From Pithys albifrons albifrons (lineage: Eukaryota > Chordata > Aves > Passeriformes > Thamnophilidae): a DNA stretch of 64,000 nt. The notes beneath the pieces were generated by a model. It did no database searches. It had not been told where the DNA came from and saw nothing but the letters and a program-made list of their open reading frames with translations. Both the position numbers and the translations under genes were made by a program. The DNA lies in assembly GCF_047495875.1 (NCBI RefSeq), contig NC_092459.1, positions 13,272,965-13,336,964 on the forward strand, given 5' to 3'. Within the stretch, counting starts at the first letter, position 1. Every line of letters begins with the position of its first letter. Of the stretch, positions 1-13,400 are shown piece after piece.

Positions 1-3000
1 CATCCAACACTGACAAGAGAGACAGAACATTCATGCAGAATGATAAGCTACTAAGCCTGAAAATAAAAAGGTCTCTACCAAAAGGAAGGAACAAGAAGAC
101 TTTTAATTAGGGGGGATAAAGAGTAAAAAATCCTGGCCTGCTTTTTGGTTCACAATTGTTCTCTCTTGTCCATAGCAGTGATCTATGATCAGCAACAGTT
201 TATTGCTGCCACTTTTCAGAAATTTGCCATGGGCAAAGGTAAGGAAGGTCCAAATATCACTCTCAGACGAAAGTTAAGGAAGGTTTCTGTATCGTGGAAA
301 AATCTGCAGAGTAACACTGGGAGTTATTTAAGAAGTGAGACATCTAGGGATGGAAATAGGTGAATTATACTGAGCAGAATTCAAATCAAACAGTGCTTCT
401 GTTAATAGAAGCTGGAGTTTGGATATGTAAAAAGAAACAAAAAATAAGTTAAACTAAACCAACCAAAAAGTAATGTGGATGGTAATTCCAACATGTTGCA
501 AGGTCCAAGCTGTTAAAGTGAGTAAATTTCTTGATATATACAGCAATACTAAAGGGATTATAAAAACAAACAAAAGCCACAGAAAGAGAGAGGAATGGAA
601 TTAAATTACAAAAATATAAGGAATTATTTTTAAGATACACATTCCTAGACAGCAAGGTGTATCAACAACACTGTCAACACTAAAACATTCAGTGGCCTTG
701 TAGAAGAGAGAAGGCTTCAAACAGACATAGAATTGTGCAGCTACTTCCATCTAAGAGTAAGGAGAGACTGGGGAGAAAGGCTTATATAGAGAAACTATTC
801 CACAACCACAATCCAGGGCAGAAGAAACAGCAAGAGAAATTTAGTAAATAGCCATTTCTTTTGTCTTTGAGGGCAGGTTGGTAGAGAGTTCTGACCAAAA
901 TTCAACTAACACCCACCAGCTTCACCTTTCTCCTGCTCCCCCGCCAAGCCCTTTAAGAAAAAAAGAACTTTAACACCTTCTTTCCAAAAGTCATTATTTT
1001 AAGGTTGAAGAGATTGAGAGTAGGGAACTTCACTGAAGTCACACACCGGGCACCTTGCCAAGTCTAGATACCTGTGCATCTATTCCCAAAGCTCTTTAGA
1101 ACAACAGGATCTGAAAGATCCTTATGAGACTACACCTATCCTGTTGCACACAGCACATACTTCGAAGTGACATGTTTGTTATCTTCAATACTTTTGTAAA
1201 TCATGTTGCCCAATAGCCATGGGAGTGACCTGCTTACCTACATATACACACATCCATTTGAGTTTGCACATGTGTGAAGAATGTGAGAATCAAAACAAAA
1301 AAATAATTTGGGGCTTAAAAAAAAAAAGAATCCATTTACAATCCATTAATCTACTAAAGGTAAAATACACCAAAAAGGTAACGAGTTTTATGAAAAGTAA
1401 TGAAATGTAAAGGTAAATTTGATACAGAGAAACACAATCAACTTTAAAGCACAAACAAAATAATTACATAAAAGATAAATGGGTACACAGTCCTGAGTCA
1501 AAAATGTAAGGAAAGACAGATCTACAGCAAGGACAAGCTGTTGCTAGCTTAAAAGAAAAGGGATGCTTGAGCCAAAGCAAAATACAGGATGGGTATCTGA
1601 AGGATGTATCCCTCTTTCAAGTGGAAATGGAAGAGATAATTTGTGTGTAGCTCCAGTGGAGGACAAATAATACCAATCAAATAAAAGAAGCTGAAAGCAA
1701 ATCATCCACTGAACTTTATATATACTACTACTGATTTACAAATACATTTTAAGTCCTACATTAATGGGCTTTAAAAGAAATAGATAACCTGTGCATTAAA
1801 AAGAGAAGAAAGTTGATTTCCACCTAAAAGAGAACAGATGACTGCATTTATCAAAGATGCATTGGCTATTGGCATAAGCCTGTAAAAAAGTTTTATATTT
1901 ACATGGAATTTCCTGTATTCCATTTTGTGCCCACTGACTCCTGTCCTTCCACTCTGCACCACCAAGAAGAGAGCCTGACTTCATCCTCACTCCTCCCTGA
2001 CAGGTATTTATATGCACTGCTGAAATCCCCCCACAGCCTCCCCTTCTCAGTGATAAAAACCTCAGCTCTCTCATCCTGTACAGATGCTGCAATCACCTCT
2101 AATTGCTAAATAGTATGCAGGACAGGAAAAAATGGTCAGTGATATGGACTCCACTCCTAAATTACACAGCACAGAAGTTTGTCACAGCTGGGAAGCCTGA
2201 GACTAGTCACATTCTTTGCACATGAAATACTACTAAATGACCAGGCATAAAAGCCCCTTGTGCATGTATATATATACATATACCACTACACAGAAAGAAA
2301 ACAGATGTGACTCATCTTGCAATAGTGTTGCATTCATTTTTCTAAAATCTGTAACAACTTCAACCTTGTACAGATTCAGCATGTTTTGGGTATGTGGGGA
2401 ATTGTTACCGAAAAAAGTCTTTAAGCCACCAAGAGTATTTTTCTACAAGATGAACCTCATCAAATTAGGCTTTATCTGCACTTAAGTGATAAAATGATAC
2501 TTAGTATGACTTCAAATCCTTCAAGCTACTGCAACATAATTACTTCTTGATTCCAATTTAGGCTGCACAGGACACAATTAAATGTACTAAAAATCTGTAC
2601 AAAACAAAAAAGCAGACACATGGCATAGTCCTGTCAGTTATCAAAATTTTGGAACATATTTGCAGCTTACATTTATCAGACTCAAATCACAATAAATAAT
2701 GGCACCAGAGTAACCTACCTATCTGGTTATAACGGACTTAATATCATAATTTAAGATAATTGTCTATAAAATATTCTATACAGAACATAAAAGAGAAAAG
2801 AATGCAGGCTGCATTTTCAGGATGGAGTATTATGAAATCTCACTTCCTGCTCCAGGACAACAACCTCATCTCTTGTATTTCTCACAACTCAGATTTCAAA
2901 ACTAGATACAGTAAACCATGGGTAATTTCAGTGCTGCAGTGAGAAACACAATATGTAAGAAACAGCTAATAAGGTTTTTGCAATTATCAGCTCAATGATG

Positions 3001-4371
3001 TAGTAAAAAAGATGTTAAATAAACATGAGGATGCACTTCTAAAGTAACATTGAGTAGGGAGCAGGTATTCCTAAAAAGAGGAAGGCACAGTAATACCAGA
3101 GTGGCTGGAAAGCAAATAGTACAGTAAGCTTACCTATACCTGTACCTACAAAACTTTACCTACATATCTCAAAGAAAACAGAGTTGAGAGATTGCTTGAT
3201 TATCATGCATATCTGCTTATACTTTGGAAGTGAGGGGTGCAGCTCTAACCCAAAAGAAATCAGTAGGATCCTCCAAGGGCAACAGTCACCTTTCTGCAAA
3301 CGAAGTCTCCCACTCTGACGTATGGTATAAGCTTTACAGTTGCAATTCATAAGACAAAAACATATCCAAAGAATGGAGGCAAAAAGAAGGACAGAGAGAA
3401 TAAGAGTTTAAAAGGCTTAAAAAGAAGCCTAACATACCTTTTCTTTTAAGGACTTTTCTCAGACAAAAAAACAAATCAAGAGGTTTTATCTTAAATTTAT
3501 CACCTGAGTTTGAGAAGTTGAGGTCATAATTCTCATTTATCTAGACAGGAAAGCAGTGGTATAAAACCAAAAATAATATAAATGCTTCAACCTCTGAAGC
3601 TATAGGTCCTGAACAACTCATGACTTGGTGACTATAAGCAACATATGGGAGAATGGTAACATTTGCAACATCATCGCTGAGGGCTTGGGCTACAAAACCA
3701 TTACAGCAGAGCAAAACCCACCTTCTTCAGGCAGCTTTCTGCTCTCAAAAGCTAAGACTTTATCTGCACACTTCAAAAATCCTTAATAAATCACAAACAC
3801 CATTGGGTAATTGTTACCACAATACATAAGGATCTTAAATAAGGAAAATTTACTTTTCTCTCTCAACTGTCCATCACTTTTGTGCTCCTAGAAGGGCTAT
3901 AGCTCTTACGTAGATTTTAGATTTGATTTATTTCAACCAGTAGAGCAAGAAACAGAACAAGAGAGAGCATCTAAACCAAACTTTATGAAAAGAATATGGA
4001 ATTACAAACAAACGCAAGAGATAATTTAAATAAGCATAAAAAAAGATAACATACTGCTCTTACATGTGAAGCAAAGTCCTGTTTCTAAATGTTTCAAGAG
4101 CAGATCCAAACACCTTCTTCTCCATAAGCACTTACTGATTTCATTTTAACTTTGGTAATCACCTTAATAAGACTGGTTAAAGATCAAAGCACTCCAAGCC
4201 AGAGAATGCACTGGATTCCACACAGGCTCCAATACTGTGAAACATGAACCCTACTACATAACAATAGATTTAATCAATTTATTAGTACAGTGACCAAAAT
4301 AACTAAACTACCACAAAATAACTAGGTTTTGGTTGGGGTTTTTTAATCTTTCTCTTTAAGAAAAAAATTAC
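1..4371 (-). other. TAF1B intron 8 (partial)
   Basis: AT-rich sequence downstream of exon 8. Both strands were read for the next TAF1B exon and none was recognised, so the intron appears to continue past the left edge. Apart from a possible MIR-like relic near 0.99-1.1 kb and a short TA palindrome near 2267-2278, nothing notable was seen. The open frames here are short and unsupported. Confidence 0.7.
990..1105 (-). repeat. Possible MIR-like SINE relic
   Basis: The order of phrases resembles the reverse-oriented core of MIR/CORE-SINEs: a gggaacttc...gaagtcacacac block followed by a ctagata...cctgtgc...gctcttt block. It is heavily decayed and lies in TAF1B intron 8. This is recognition by eye only; a profile search would settle it. 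Confidence 0.35.
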
Positions 4372-4471
4372 CTCTACACAAAAGATCTTAAGATCAAGTC
4401 CACATAACTTCATCTTCTCTGGGAAATGCTGAAAAACATTCAAATATGGAATATGACCTTCGACAACAAAC
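4372..4471 (-). CDS. TAF1B: TAF1B coding exon 8 (last exon in the window)
   Basis: 100 bp; one base completes Arg230 and 33 codons give residues 231-263, ending in phase 0 at a GTAATT donor. The acceptor is ATGCAG after a T-rich tract. The translation, with [19 protein letters not shown], matches the human cyclin-fold segment closely. Exon 9, which should open with the equivalent of human SWPDYEDIYK, was not found to the left. Confidence 0.95.
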
Positions 4472-7400
4472 CTGCATAAAAAAAAAACAAATAAAAAAAG
4501 CATTTAGGATGACAAATGCATATGTTTATTATAAAATTAATATATAAATCAACTTCTGATTTGACATAACAGCAGTATTATGCTGCCTAAGCAATTCCAT
4601 CTGAAGTTACACACCTCTAAATGCTCCACAGGAAAAAACCAGTTCAATCATTTAACAGGCTGTTAAGTTCCAGCTCAGATATGTCTGACAAGTGATACCA
4701 TTATGGCAGTAAGCATACAATCAACATGCTTACATGGAGTTTATTCTGCACATTCTTCAGCTACTGCATTTCTGAAACTGCTTTAAGCCTCTTTTGAAAG
4801 GTATGGAATTTTTTTTTTCCAAATTTCTAAAGCTTTAAGTAAATTTTACTTTTAAAATACACACTTTCTGCTGGAGGAGTTTGAATCAGGCAGTGTGGCA
4901 GCAAGGAAAGTTATAAAATGATAAGCAAATACACAGAACTGAAACCACATTAATTATATCTGTATGTTTTTTAAAAAAAAAAGTATTATTCAGGTATGAA
5001 TAGAAATGGCCTTCTATACCTAATAAATCAAAATAGTTTAAATTTTATTTGCACCCAAGTAATGCATTTTTTTGTTGAAAAGTGGCTTTGGTAGTGGTTG
5101 ACAGTATTACTTGATATTTTTCTTGACTTTTTCATATAGATATACAAAATGGGGTTTAACAGCAGGTACCAATAAAAAGTCACCACCAAACCCCTGCTCT
5201 TGTCTAGACTCTTAGCAGACACCCAGAAGAGGCAAAGCAAGCACTGAACACCAGGGACCCTCCCAAGGGAACACACTCATTCCACATTGTCTCCCATAGC
5301 ACTAAGCTAGAAATGCTTTCCTGTCTCCTCTTCTCCAACCCAATTTTGTTCAGAGCACATTAAACTTGTAGAATTTAACATGACAAATGGAGAAGACTGA
5401 TCTTTAAATAACATTAAGCAACTGAAAATTAATTTCTCTCCTGCTGACTGTGTTATCTACACAGGACCTCTCTGATCTTGCTACACAGATTAGTAACTTC
5501 TTGGTCTACAAACATTTCACATCCCTCCTGAGCCTACAGCAACCCACAAGCTCACCCGCCCTCTCCCAGTCCAGTGTCCTCATCACTAATTGTTCCACAT
5601 AGTGTGTATCTATTGAAATTGACTAAAAATCTATTTAAAAGCAGTTACTGCAAAGTTTACAGTTATATCCTACTTTATTTTAAAGCAGTCTTATCTGAAT
5701 TTTCAGTTTAATTGAAAAAATTAAGTAAAACCAAGATTAAAATAAAAAGTGCATTACACAATCAAAACTGTTTCAGTTAGAATTAACCTGTTGTTTACAG
5801 TAGTTTCTGAAAAATAACAGCAACATGAAAAATCACAACATCCAATAGTTTTTATTACAAAACTCTGTGTATCAGTCTCTTAAATGAAGAGATAAAAGTT
5901 GCTGCACAATCCCTTCTAATCAAATTATGTGACGAGCATTTTGCTAACGCAATTTCAGTAGCTTTCCTCAACCAGCTTAAGTGGTGTTTCCCACCCTGAG
6001 CGGAGATGTGCTCTGGGCCATGTGGTCAGTGAGGTCATCCTTGCAAACCCAACCCACCTGACCTGCTGAGCAGCTTGCACATCAGTTCCTCAGCTCATTT
6101 TAGTCATCCACGCTAAATTGAAGAATATAAGCTTGTATAGGTATGGTGCCACAAAATTGATTGAACCAACCTAAAAGCTCAACATAACTGCAGGACTTCC
6201 CTCCTTGTGATCTGGTTTTTTGCTCCTGTTGCTCGTCATTCTGTTCCCCAAACGTAACTCACACCAGCAGCAGAAAACCACCCCTTACTCTACTGCCAGA
6301 AAGGGTTTCTTTCCCATCATCCAACCAACCGAGCAGGCACACAGAAGGCTCCACAAAAGTGTTGGCAGAGGGAAGGGGATGCACCACACAGGCAAAGAGA
6401 ACAAAGGGATGCAAGACCTTCCTCTATCAGCAAGGGTGACCGGTGACCCACTACTGGCTCAGCTGATAAGCTTTGGCTGAGAGAGCTAAGGCACAGTCAC
6501 ACCACTAGACTTGAAGAGCTGGAACCAGAGAGCAGCAACCTCCTGAGACAGCACAGCAGCAACTGGAGAGGACACAGTCAGGACCTTCCCTCGGGTGTGG
6601 TGTACTGGTGATGTAGCCAAACCTGCCTCTGTAGCCTCTGAAATACGAAATCCCACCCCCCCTTCAGTCCCCTGTCACACACCCTTCCTGCTGACAAAAG
6701 CACTTGTGTGACTTCTCAGAGGATCAGATCGAGAATTAAGTCTCTTCCAGGGTTTGACTACAACCAGACAGATTTCTGGACTCAGCTGACTGCTGGGACA
6801 TTGCTGCCCACACAAGGCAGAAAGGGACTGCAATGTAGTACATTAACCTGCACTAAAATGTCCACTGAAACTCCCACAAAATTAATCCTCTACAGATCTA
6901 CCTCTTTCAATTAAAAAAACCCCACAAACTGGATAAATGCTGGTACAGGAATGTTTATACAGGACCACAGCTGCAGAAATTCAGAGCAGCTGAAACAGAT
7001 GCTGCGACCACATCCTTACACTGCAAGAGACAAGCAAAATGTCTTTTCTTAAAAAAAAGGTTTTCATTAACTTGGCTGTACCAAATCAAAGCACTGCAAC
7101 TGTTCAAAACATAATGACATCTTTTTTTAGCTTGAAATCACTGTCTCTACAAAAAAAAGAATGTTCTTTTCTCTCAGGCTGAGTTACTTTTACATCCTAA
7201 AATTACAGCATAAGTACTCTGCCATTAATGCAATGTGCTGATTATTCAAGTTTTGAACACTTAATCCAAAAGTCCAGATTTGGAACAGCACTTCAGAACA
7301 GTTTCTTCTGTTCCTCCAAACCTTTCATTTAACAGACAGATGGTCGAAACACCTCTAAGGCAACATTCTATCAGGGAAGTGCTTGAAAACTTCACTGGCA

Positions 7401-10400
7401 GATACAGTACACAGTCCATGCTCTCTTAATTACAGCAGTAGATACATTAGTAAGGTCCAAGTATGAAAAAAATCCTATGTCCTCAGTGTGCTACGAGGAA
7501 ATGATGCATCTGTTAAAGCCACACATTAATGCCACAAACTGATTACAAGTTTAGTCTTGTTAGCACAGCTCGGTATAACCTGATTTGAAATGCATTGTAT
7601 CTCAGAATCTTGAAGTCCAGCATCTTGAAACTTTTTCCAGAACCCAACTATTTTATTATTTAGAAAAACAATATACATCACATGGAATACTGTGAGACTA
7701 CTCACAATGGAAAAGGATTTGATGTGTAGCATAGCCTTGAGTAGAAGGTTGTTAAAAATGTTATTTGTAAACCAAAATGTTCCTTGCAGAGGAAGTAATT
7801 GTAGTGTTTCTCTGCTAAGTGTGTCAAGTAGTAAGGAGGAGTGTATTTTTGGTGTTGTAAATCCTTTAAAAGCTGGCAGCCTGCCCTATCATAGTGCCTG
7901 AGTATGTATCACAAGGGAGGAGTGGTAGTCAGCTGACTTCTGGGTACAGAGAAAACCAAACTGAAGAAAAAACAAAGCAGAACTTTAAACAGAACTCTAA
8001 TTCAGCTGGTTTAAATAAAACAATTTGCCTACAAGGACTTAAAAGGTAATGCTGAATACTTAATGTTTTCTCTGCATAGTTTTCATCTCTGGTCTGTCGT
8101 TATTTTGATCTGTGTATCTTAATGCATGCAAAAATGTACACATTGTCTGATTCTTTTAAACTTAAATATTCAGAAGTCAGAAAACAAATATTTTATGGTA
8201 GTTCATGCAATTTAAAATTCCTTCCCCTTCTTCATCAAACCTGTTGAAAGGCAAAGACCTCAAGGGTAGGGAGGGAAGTATGATAACGTAATTACAGTCT
8301 TATATAACTATCGTATCATGGTAAAACTTTGCAATACAAATGACATTCTTTTAAATGTCACTTTCTGCACTTAATTCAGTTTGTATGTTCAGTGCATTTA
8401 AAGTCACTGAATCATTATGATTTACCCAGTGTCACACACAAATTGCATCCAGTTAAATGGTATCTTCTCATTGTAGTCATCTTATTTCAAATTCCAATTT
8501 TTCAATTTTGGATTATGCCTTTCTGTGCTATATTAGGTACTTGATTTTTTTTAATGTCTTCTTTTCCAGCTTTTCTTACTGCTTTCATGTTTTCTCTAAA
8601 TCCTTTCAAGTAAGTGGGCTCATCTCTTAAGTATCTCAGTCCAAAGATGTTCTCCAGGTTCTGAATAATTTTTCCACATCTTTTCTGTAGTCCCAAGTTT
8701 TTAAAGTGCTAAATACAACAATATACTACTCATATATAAACAAAACAATCTCCCTTTCCTCTTTACAGTTGACTTTGACAGTTGTTTGTCTGGGGTTTTT
8801 TCCAACCACACCACTGTACCAAAGCAGGAACTTGTGAGGGTTTCTTTGCCTGGTTTGATCAAACAGTGTCTCCAGAGATAGTTTCCAAGATGTAATAACC
8901 AAAGAATAGATATTATTTATTTTTTCTCTCCCAACAGGATGGGTAATTATTAATTCTTTAGTGTGAACCAGTTGCTCTGTCCCAGTAGCTGTAATTTACT
9001 ACTTGGATTTTTGTCATATACAAACATTATCAAACAGAGTTTACATTATTTATTTTCCAATTATTGACGAAAATACAGAGTATGCTACGGTGGTTGTGAC
9101 TGGTACAGAATTCCCTTAGGAAGACAGTAGTCAGCAATAAATCTTGTTACTGAAAACTACTTTTGAATTCTATGTCTTAATCGACTCAATAAATACTCCT
9201 GCATTACAGACTGCTAGTTTGAATTCTGAATACTATAGCATTTTGCTGAAAATTTTACAAGCATCTTTTATGTGACAGCATATCCAGTTCTGCAAATATG
9301 CCACGGTTTGTGCAATTCTGACACGTGAAGGACACAGCCGCCCCTAAACGAAAATCAAAGGGTTAAAGTGTTTTGCATAGAAATTAATTCCCTAGTACCA
9401 ACTACTGTACTTCAAGACATACAAGCCTCCCCTTTTTTGAAAGTACTTGCAAAAGAGCATCCTTCAACACCCACCCTTTCTTGGGAAGCTTGTACAAAGC
9501 TAGAAAAGTGCAGGTGGAAGCTGCTGCTCCAGGGCAGAGAGGCCACGATGGGAGATCAGGCTCTGGGGTAAAACCTCCCTTGCATTCCCCACACTTTCAG
9601 CAGATACATCAGTTACAAGCACCACAGGTAGGGAATGGTGTTCTCACTGTCTTGCCTTTTAACTCACAGGTTATATATTTGAAAAAATTAAAGAACTGAA
9701 ATCTACCATATCAACTAAATTTTGAATCAGTTTTTCCTTTATTCTGTCTGAGTTTTCAATTTGATTTGCCAATGTAGTTACTTTTCTACTTCTGCTCCTT
9801 AAATTTTGGTAAAGTAATGTTTTTGCACCATCATTTTAGAAATACCCAATATTTAAACAGTCATTGAAAAGGAGAATCAGTATACAAAAGGTGTTCCAAT
9901 GAAAATCTAAGAGTAACTATTTGGCCAGATTTAAAATATTTATTGCCAACAAGAAGAGCTAATGAATTATTTTTCACTCCTGAAGTAAATAAGGAATGTG
10001 TTTATAGCCTCGTTGTAGGGTAGAGAAGGGAACTGCATTGTCAGCAAGAACTTGACAGTCTCCATTTAGCATCAAACCCTATTATTAACACAATTTCTTT
10101 CTACTATATTAAAAGGTGTATTATTCTGAACTCTAATAACCACAGATACAAAGATATGAAGACAAAATGAACTTCCTATATTAATTTCTGTGCTCAACTC
10201 CATTGCATGAAGCTACTTTGCTACCTTTCAGATCACTGTCCACTGCTGGTATTGTTTGCATGATGACACTGATGTAAGTCCTGGAGAATGTTCACTTATT
10301 TAATTCTGACATGCTGACAACAGAAAATAACAAAAAAGTGTGACCATACACACCTCCAGTGAAACTTAAGAAATTTTGGAGAAGTATAAAGAGCTTATTT

Positions 10401-13400
10401 AGCTCCAAAAGCTTCTTCCTTACAGGTCTTTAAATTTATTGCAATCAACAGAGGAGAATCTCCTTCAACAGCAGCTGCACAAATTGTTATGTCAAAGGAA
10501 AGACAGCTAAATACAGAGAACTTCTCACTATTACTGAGCAAATTAGTAAGAGGGCAACAGTACAGATCTAATTTCTTAAAGAATTGTTATTTATAAAAGC
10601 AAAAATTCTTCACTAGAGACTATTCATACCTTAAGAGCTCAGACAACGTAACTGGTTCTCTCAACCAGAGCAATGCCATGTAACAAAATGAAAGGGTCAT
10701 TGGCATCGTCATCCTCAGTCTCTCCTTTTGGTTCTTCATTAGATACAAGCTGCCATCTACCGATCCAGAGTACACAGAGGTGCTTTCTTGGGTATATGTT
10801 AAAAACAGGAAAGAAAAAAGTAATTGATACAACAGACATGAGTCATGGCATACAGAAAACAAGATAAATGAACATAAAGGGACCCTCGTTCAACAACCAA
10901 TAACATTTTGAAATAATTGCCTTGAGTAATTTGGTTGCTTGTGTACTTTTCTACTAAACAGCTTACTCTAATTTATTCATCTCCCACAACATGAGATGAC
11001 AACCTGTTTCATAAACTGCTAATTCACTTGCCTAAGACACCAGATCATACAGACAGACAGAACTCCCTCTGGTACCCATCAAAACAGACCTTTTCTTAGG
11101 AATTATACTTAAACCTGGAATTCTCAAAGGACATTAACTCTTATACAACGTATAAATAACAGTTCTTACAAGCTGGAAATATTGTTTTCCATTTGACAGA
11201 TAAGGGAACAGTGAGGAAACAAGGGAAAATTTGACATACTTTAATCAATGACTCTCAGCTGGGGACTGAAACACAGTTTTAAACTTCAGCACAGGCAGAA
11301 CTTGCACAAAGTTGTCATTTACATTGCAGAAATTTTACTAAAGTCTGCCCAGTAATCTCCAAGGGTGGAAACACAGGTATTCTTTTAAATATGTATCTAA
11401 ATTCAACGTCAAAGAAACAACTTTAGAACAGGAGTGTAGCAAATGGTGAAGAAGACGGAAAAAACCCAACCAATCCTCCCTGTTCCCTTACTGAGATGAA
11501 TCACTAAAAACCAAAAGAAACAGTAAAGAAAAAATTTAATTTAGTAGGATGATTAATGAGTCAGAAAGCTTTTTCAGCAGTGAAACCTGGGAGTTCAGGG
11601 AAAAAAAATAAAAGCTTTTCTTCCCCACATCATGACCCAGCCAGGATGCTTTAAAGCACACTGACACAAAATCCAGCATTGACTCTGTAGAGATTTTTCT
11701 GTGTTCCCCACAGAGTGTTCAGCTGTTCAGACAGGAGCAGTGAGAGCTGGACCCACAGCTCCCCAGCGGGGAGCAGCAGGGCCATGGCAAGCAGCCTGCA
11801 CAGAACAGTTTGGAACTGCAGAGGGCTCGGCATCTCTGCGGTGACACCGGCAGGTGACAGCCACGCCTGCGAGGAAGGTCCGGCACCCGCCGACAGCGGG
11901 ATGAGGACACTGCCAGCTGATGCTCCATGGCCAGGGATGGTCTGGGATGCCACCTGCTGGCTCCTGAGCCGGCAGCGCTGCGGGCACGGCACAGCCACCA
12001 GAGCCGGCTCAGACACACCTGGGACACGGGAGAGCATCCTGGGAGGGCTGTCACGCACAGGTGCGTCAGAACAAAAGCAGGAACATCAGTTTAATCCCTG
12101 CAGTCAACTGCTTCACCTTTCACATGGATAGTTGTCCTTGAAGGCAGCTTCAAGACTGAAGCTTCATTATTAATTTTACATTCAACTCAATTTAAAATAA
12201 TCCTCATTATATTTGTGGCCTTAATGATGGCACACCATTTCCTTTTTATTTCTTCCAGCTTATGCAAGGCATGACAACACACAGTTACACACACAGCTAA
12301 TAATTTAAGAGTTTTTATAGGCTTCTCAAGCAGTATCTCAGTGCTATACTCAGTGGAACTTGCTATTAATCCTACACAAAAAATAACAAAAAAAATGCTT
12401 GCCGTCTGGACAAGCCTCTTAGGAAAAGAAAGGTGTTGAGGTTTCCAGCCTGTAGCAGTAACAGCTCAGCAAAAATGGCACAGAAGAGAAAATTTATGAA
12501 TCTTTACAAGAGTTTACAAAAGACTAGAACACACCTGTGTTAAACTTGAATATACAAAACTGTTTCTGTTTGTCTGATTTCACCAAAATTTATTTCTAGT
12601 GTGTTGAACTCTTAATTAATTTCAAGTGATTGTAGTGAAACTGAAGACTACTGAAAATTGAGTTCAATCTCTGAAACAACAAATCAAGAACATGAAAAAT
12701 TATGGCCTACCTACAACTAGCTATTGTTCCAAAATTCTTAAGAAACCTACGTAGAAATGGAGTAAGTACTGAGGAAGAGAAAAAGGGGAAGAAAACTCCA
12801 GAGAATATTTTGACTAGAAATTTTTCACTCAATTCTTTTCTCTTCATAATACCTTTGTGTAACACTCAAGACTCTACATGTACATACTGACTCTTTACCC
12901 AAAAATGTCATTTTAATATACAAGGGTGAAAGGTACTTGCATAATATTCACAAAAATTGGTGTTATCATTTTTGGCCCTTTTCCCTCCCTCCCTCCCTAT
13001 TTCTGTTTGGATTTGTTAAAATCCATTTATTTTTCTAATTGCTGCTGATTAAATTTATCATTCTATTACCATTTCTGGACATTCCAAAATAAAGAGAAAA
13101 GCACAAAGTAACAACATTGCATTGTTCTGAGAGCTGACAGGCAACATCAGAGAAGAACAGAAACGGGACATAAAGAGGGAATAAGAAACACCGAGATAGC
13201 TAAGGAAGGAAAAGGCAAGTAAAGGATAAAGCAATAAAAAAAATCAGAAATTTAAAATGCAAGCAAAAGCTTTGAAATGTGCCTTGAAATGCACTTCCAG
13301 TATCAGGCATTGCAGTACTGTCTGGCATTACACTTGCACCAAACACTCCAATGTTCTATAACATTTTGATTTAAAATTTAGCATTCTGTAAATATTTTCA

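Noticed and set aside
11651..12131. Open frames of 86-138 codons on both strands in TAF1B intron 6
   Set aside because: Explained by local GC richness; no recognisable protein, and the flanking exons join in frame without them.
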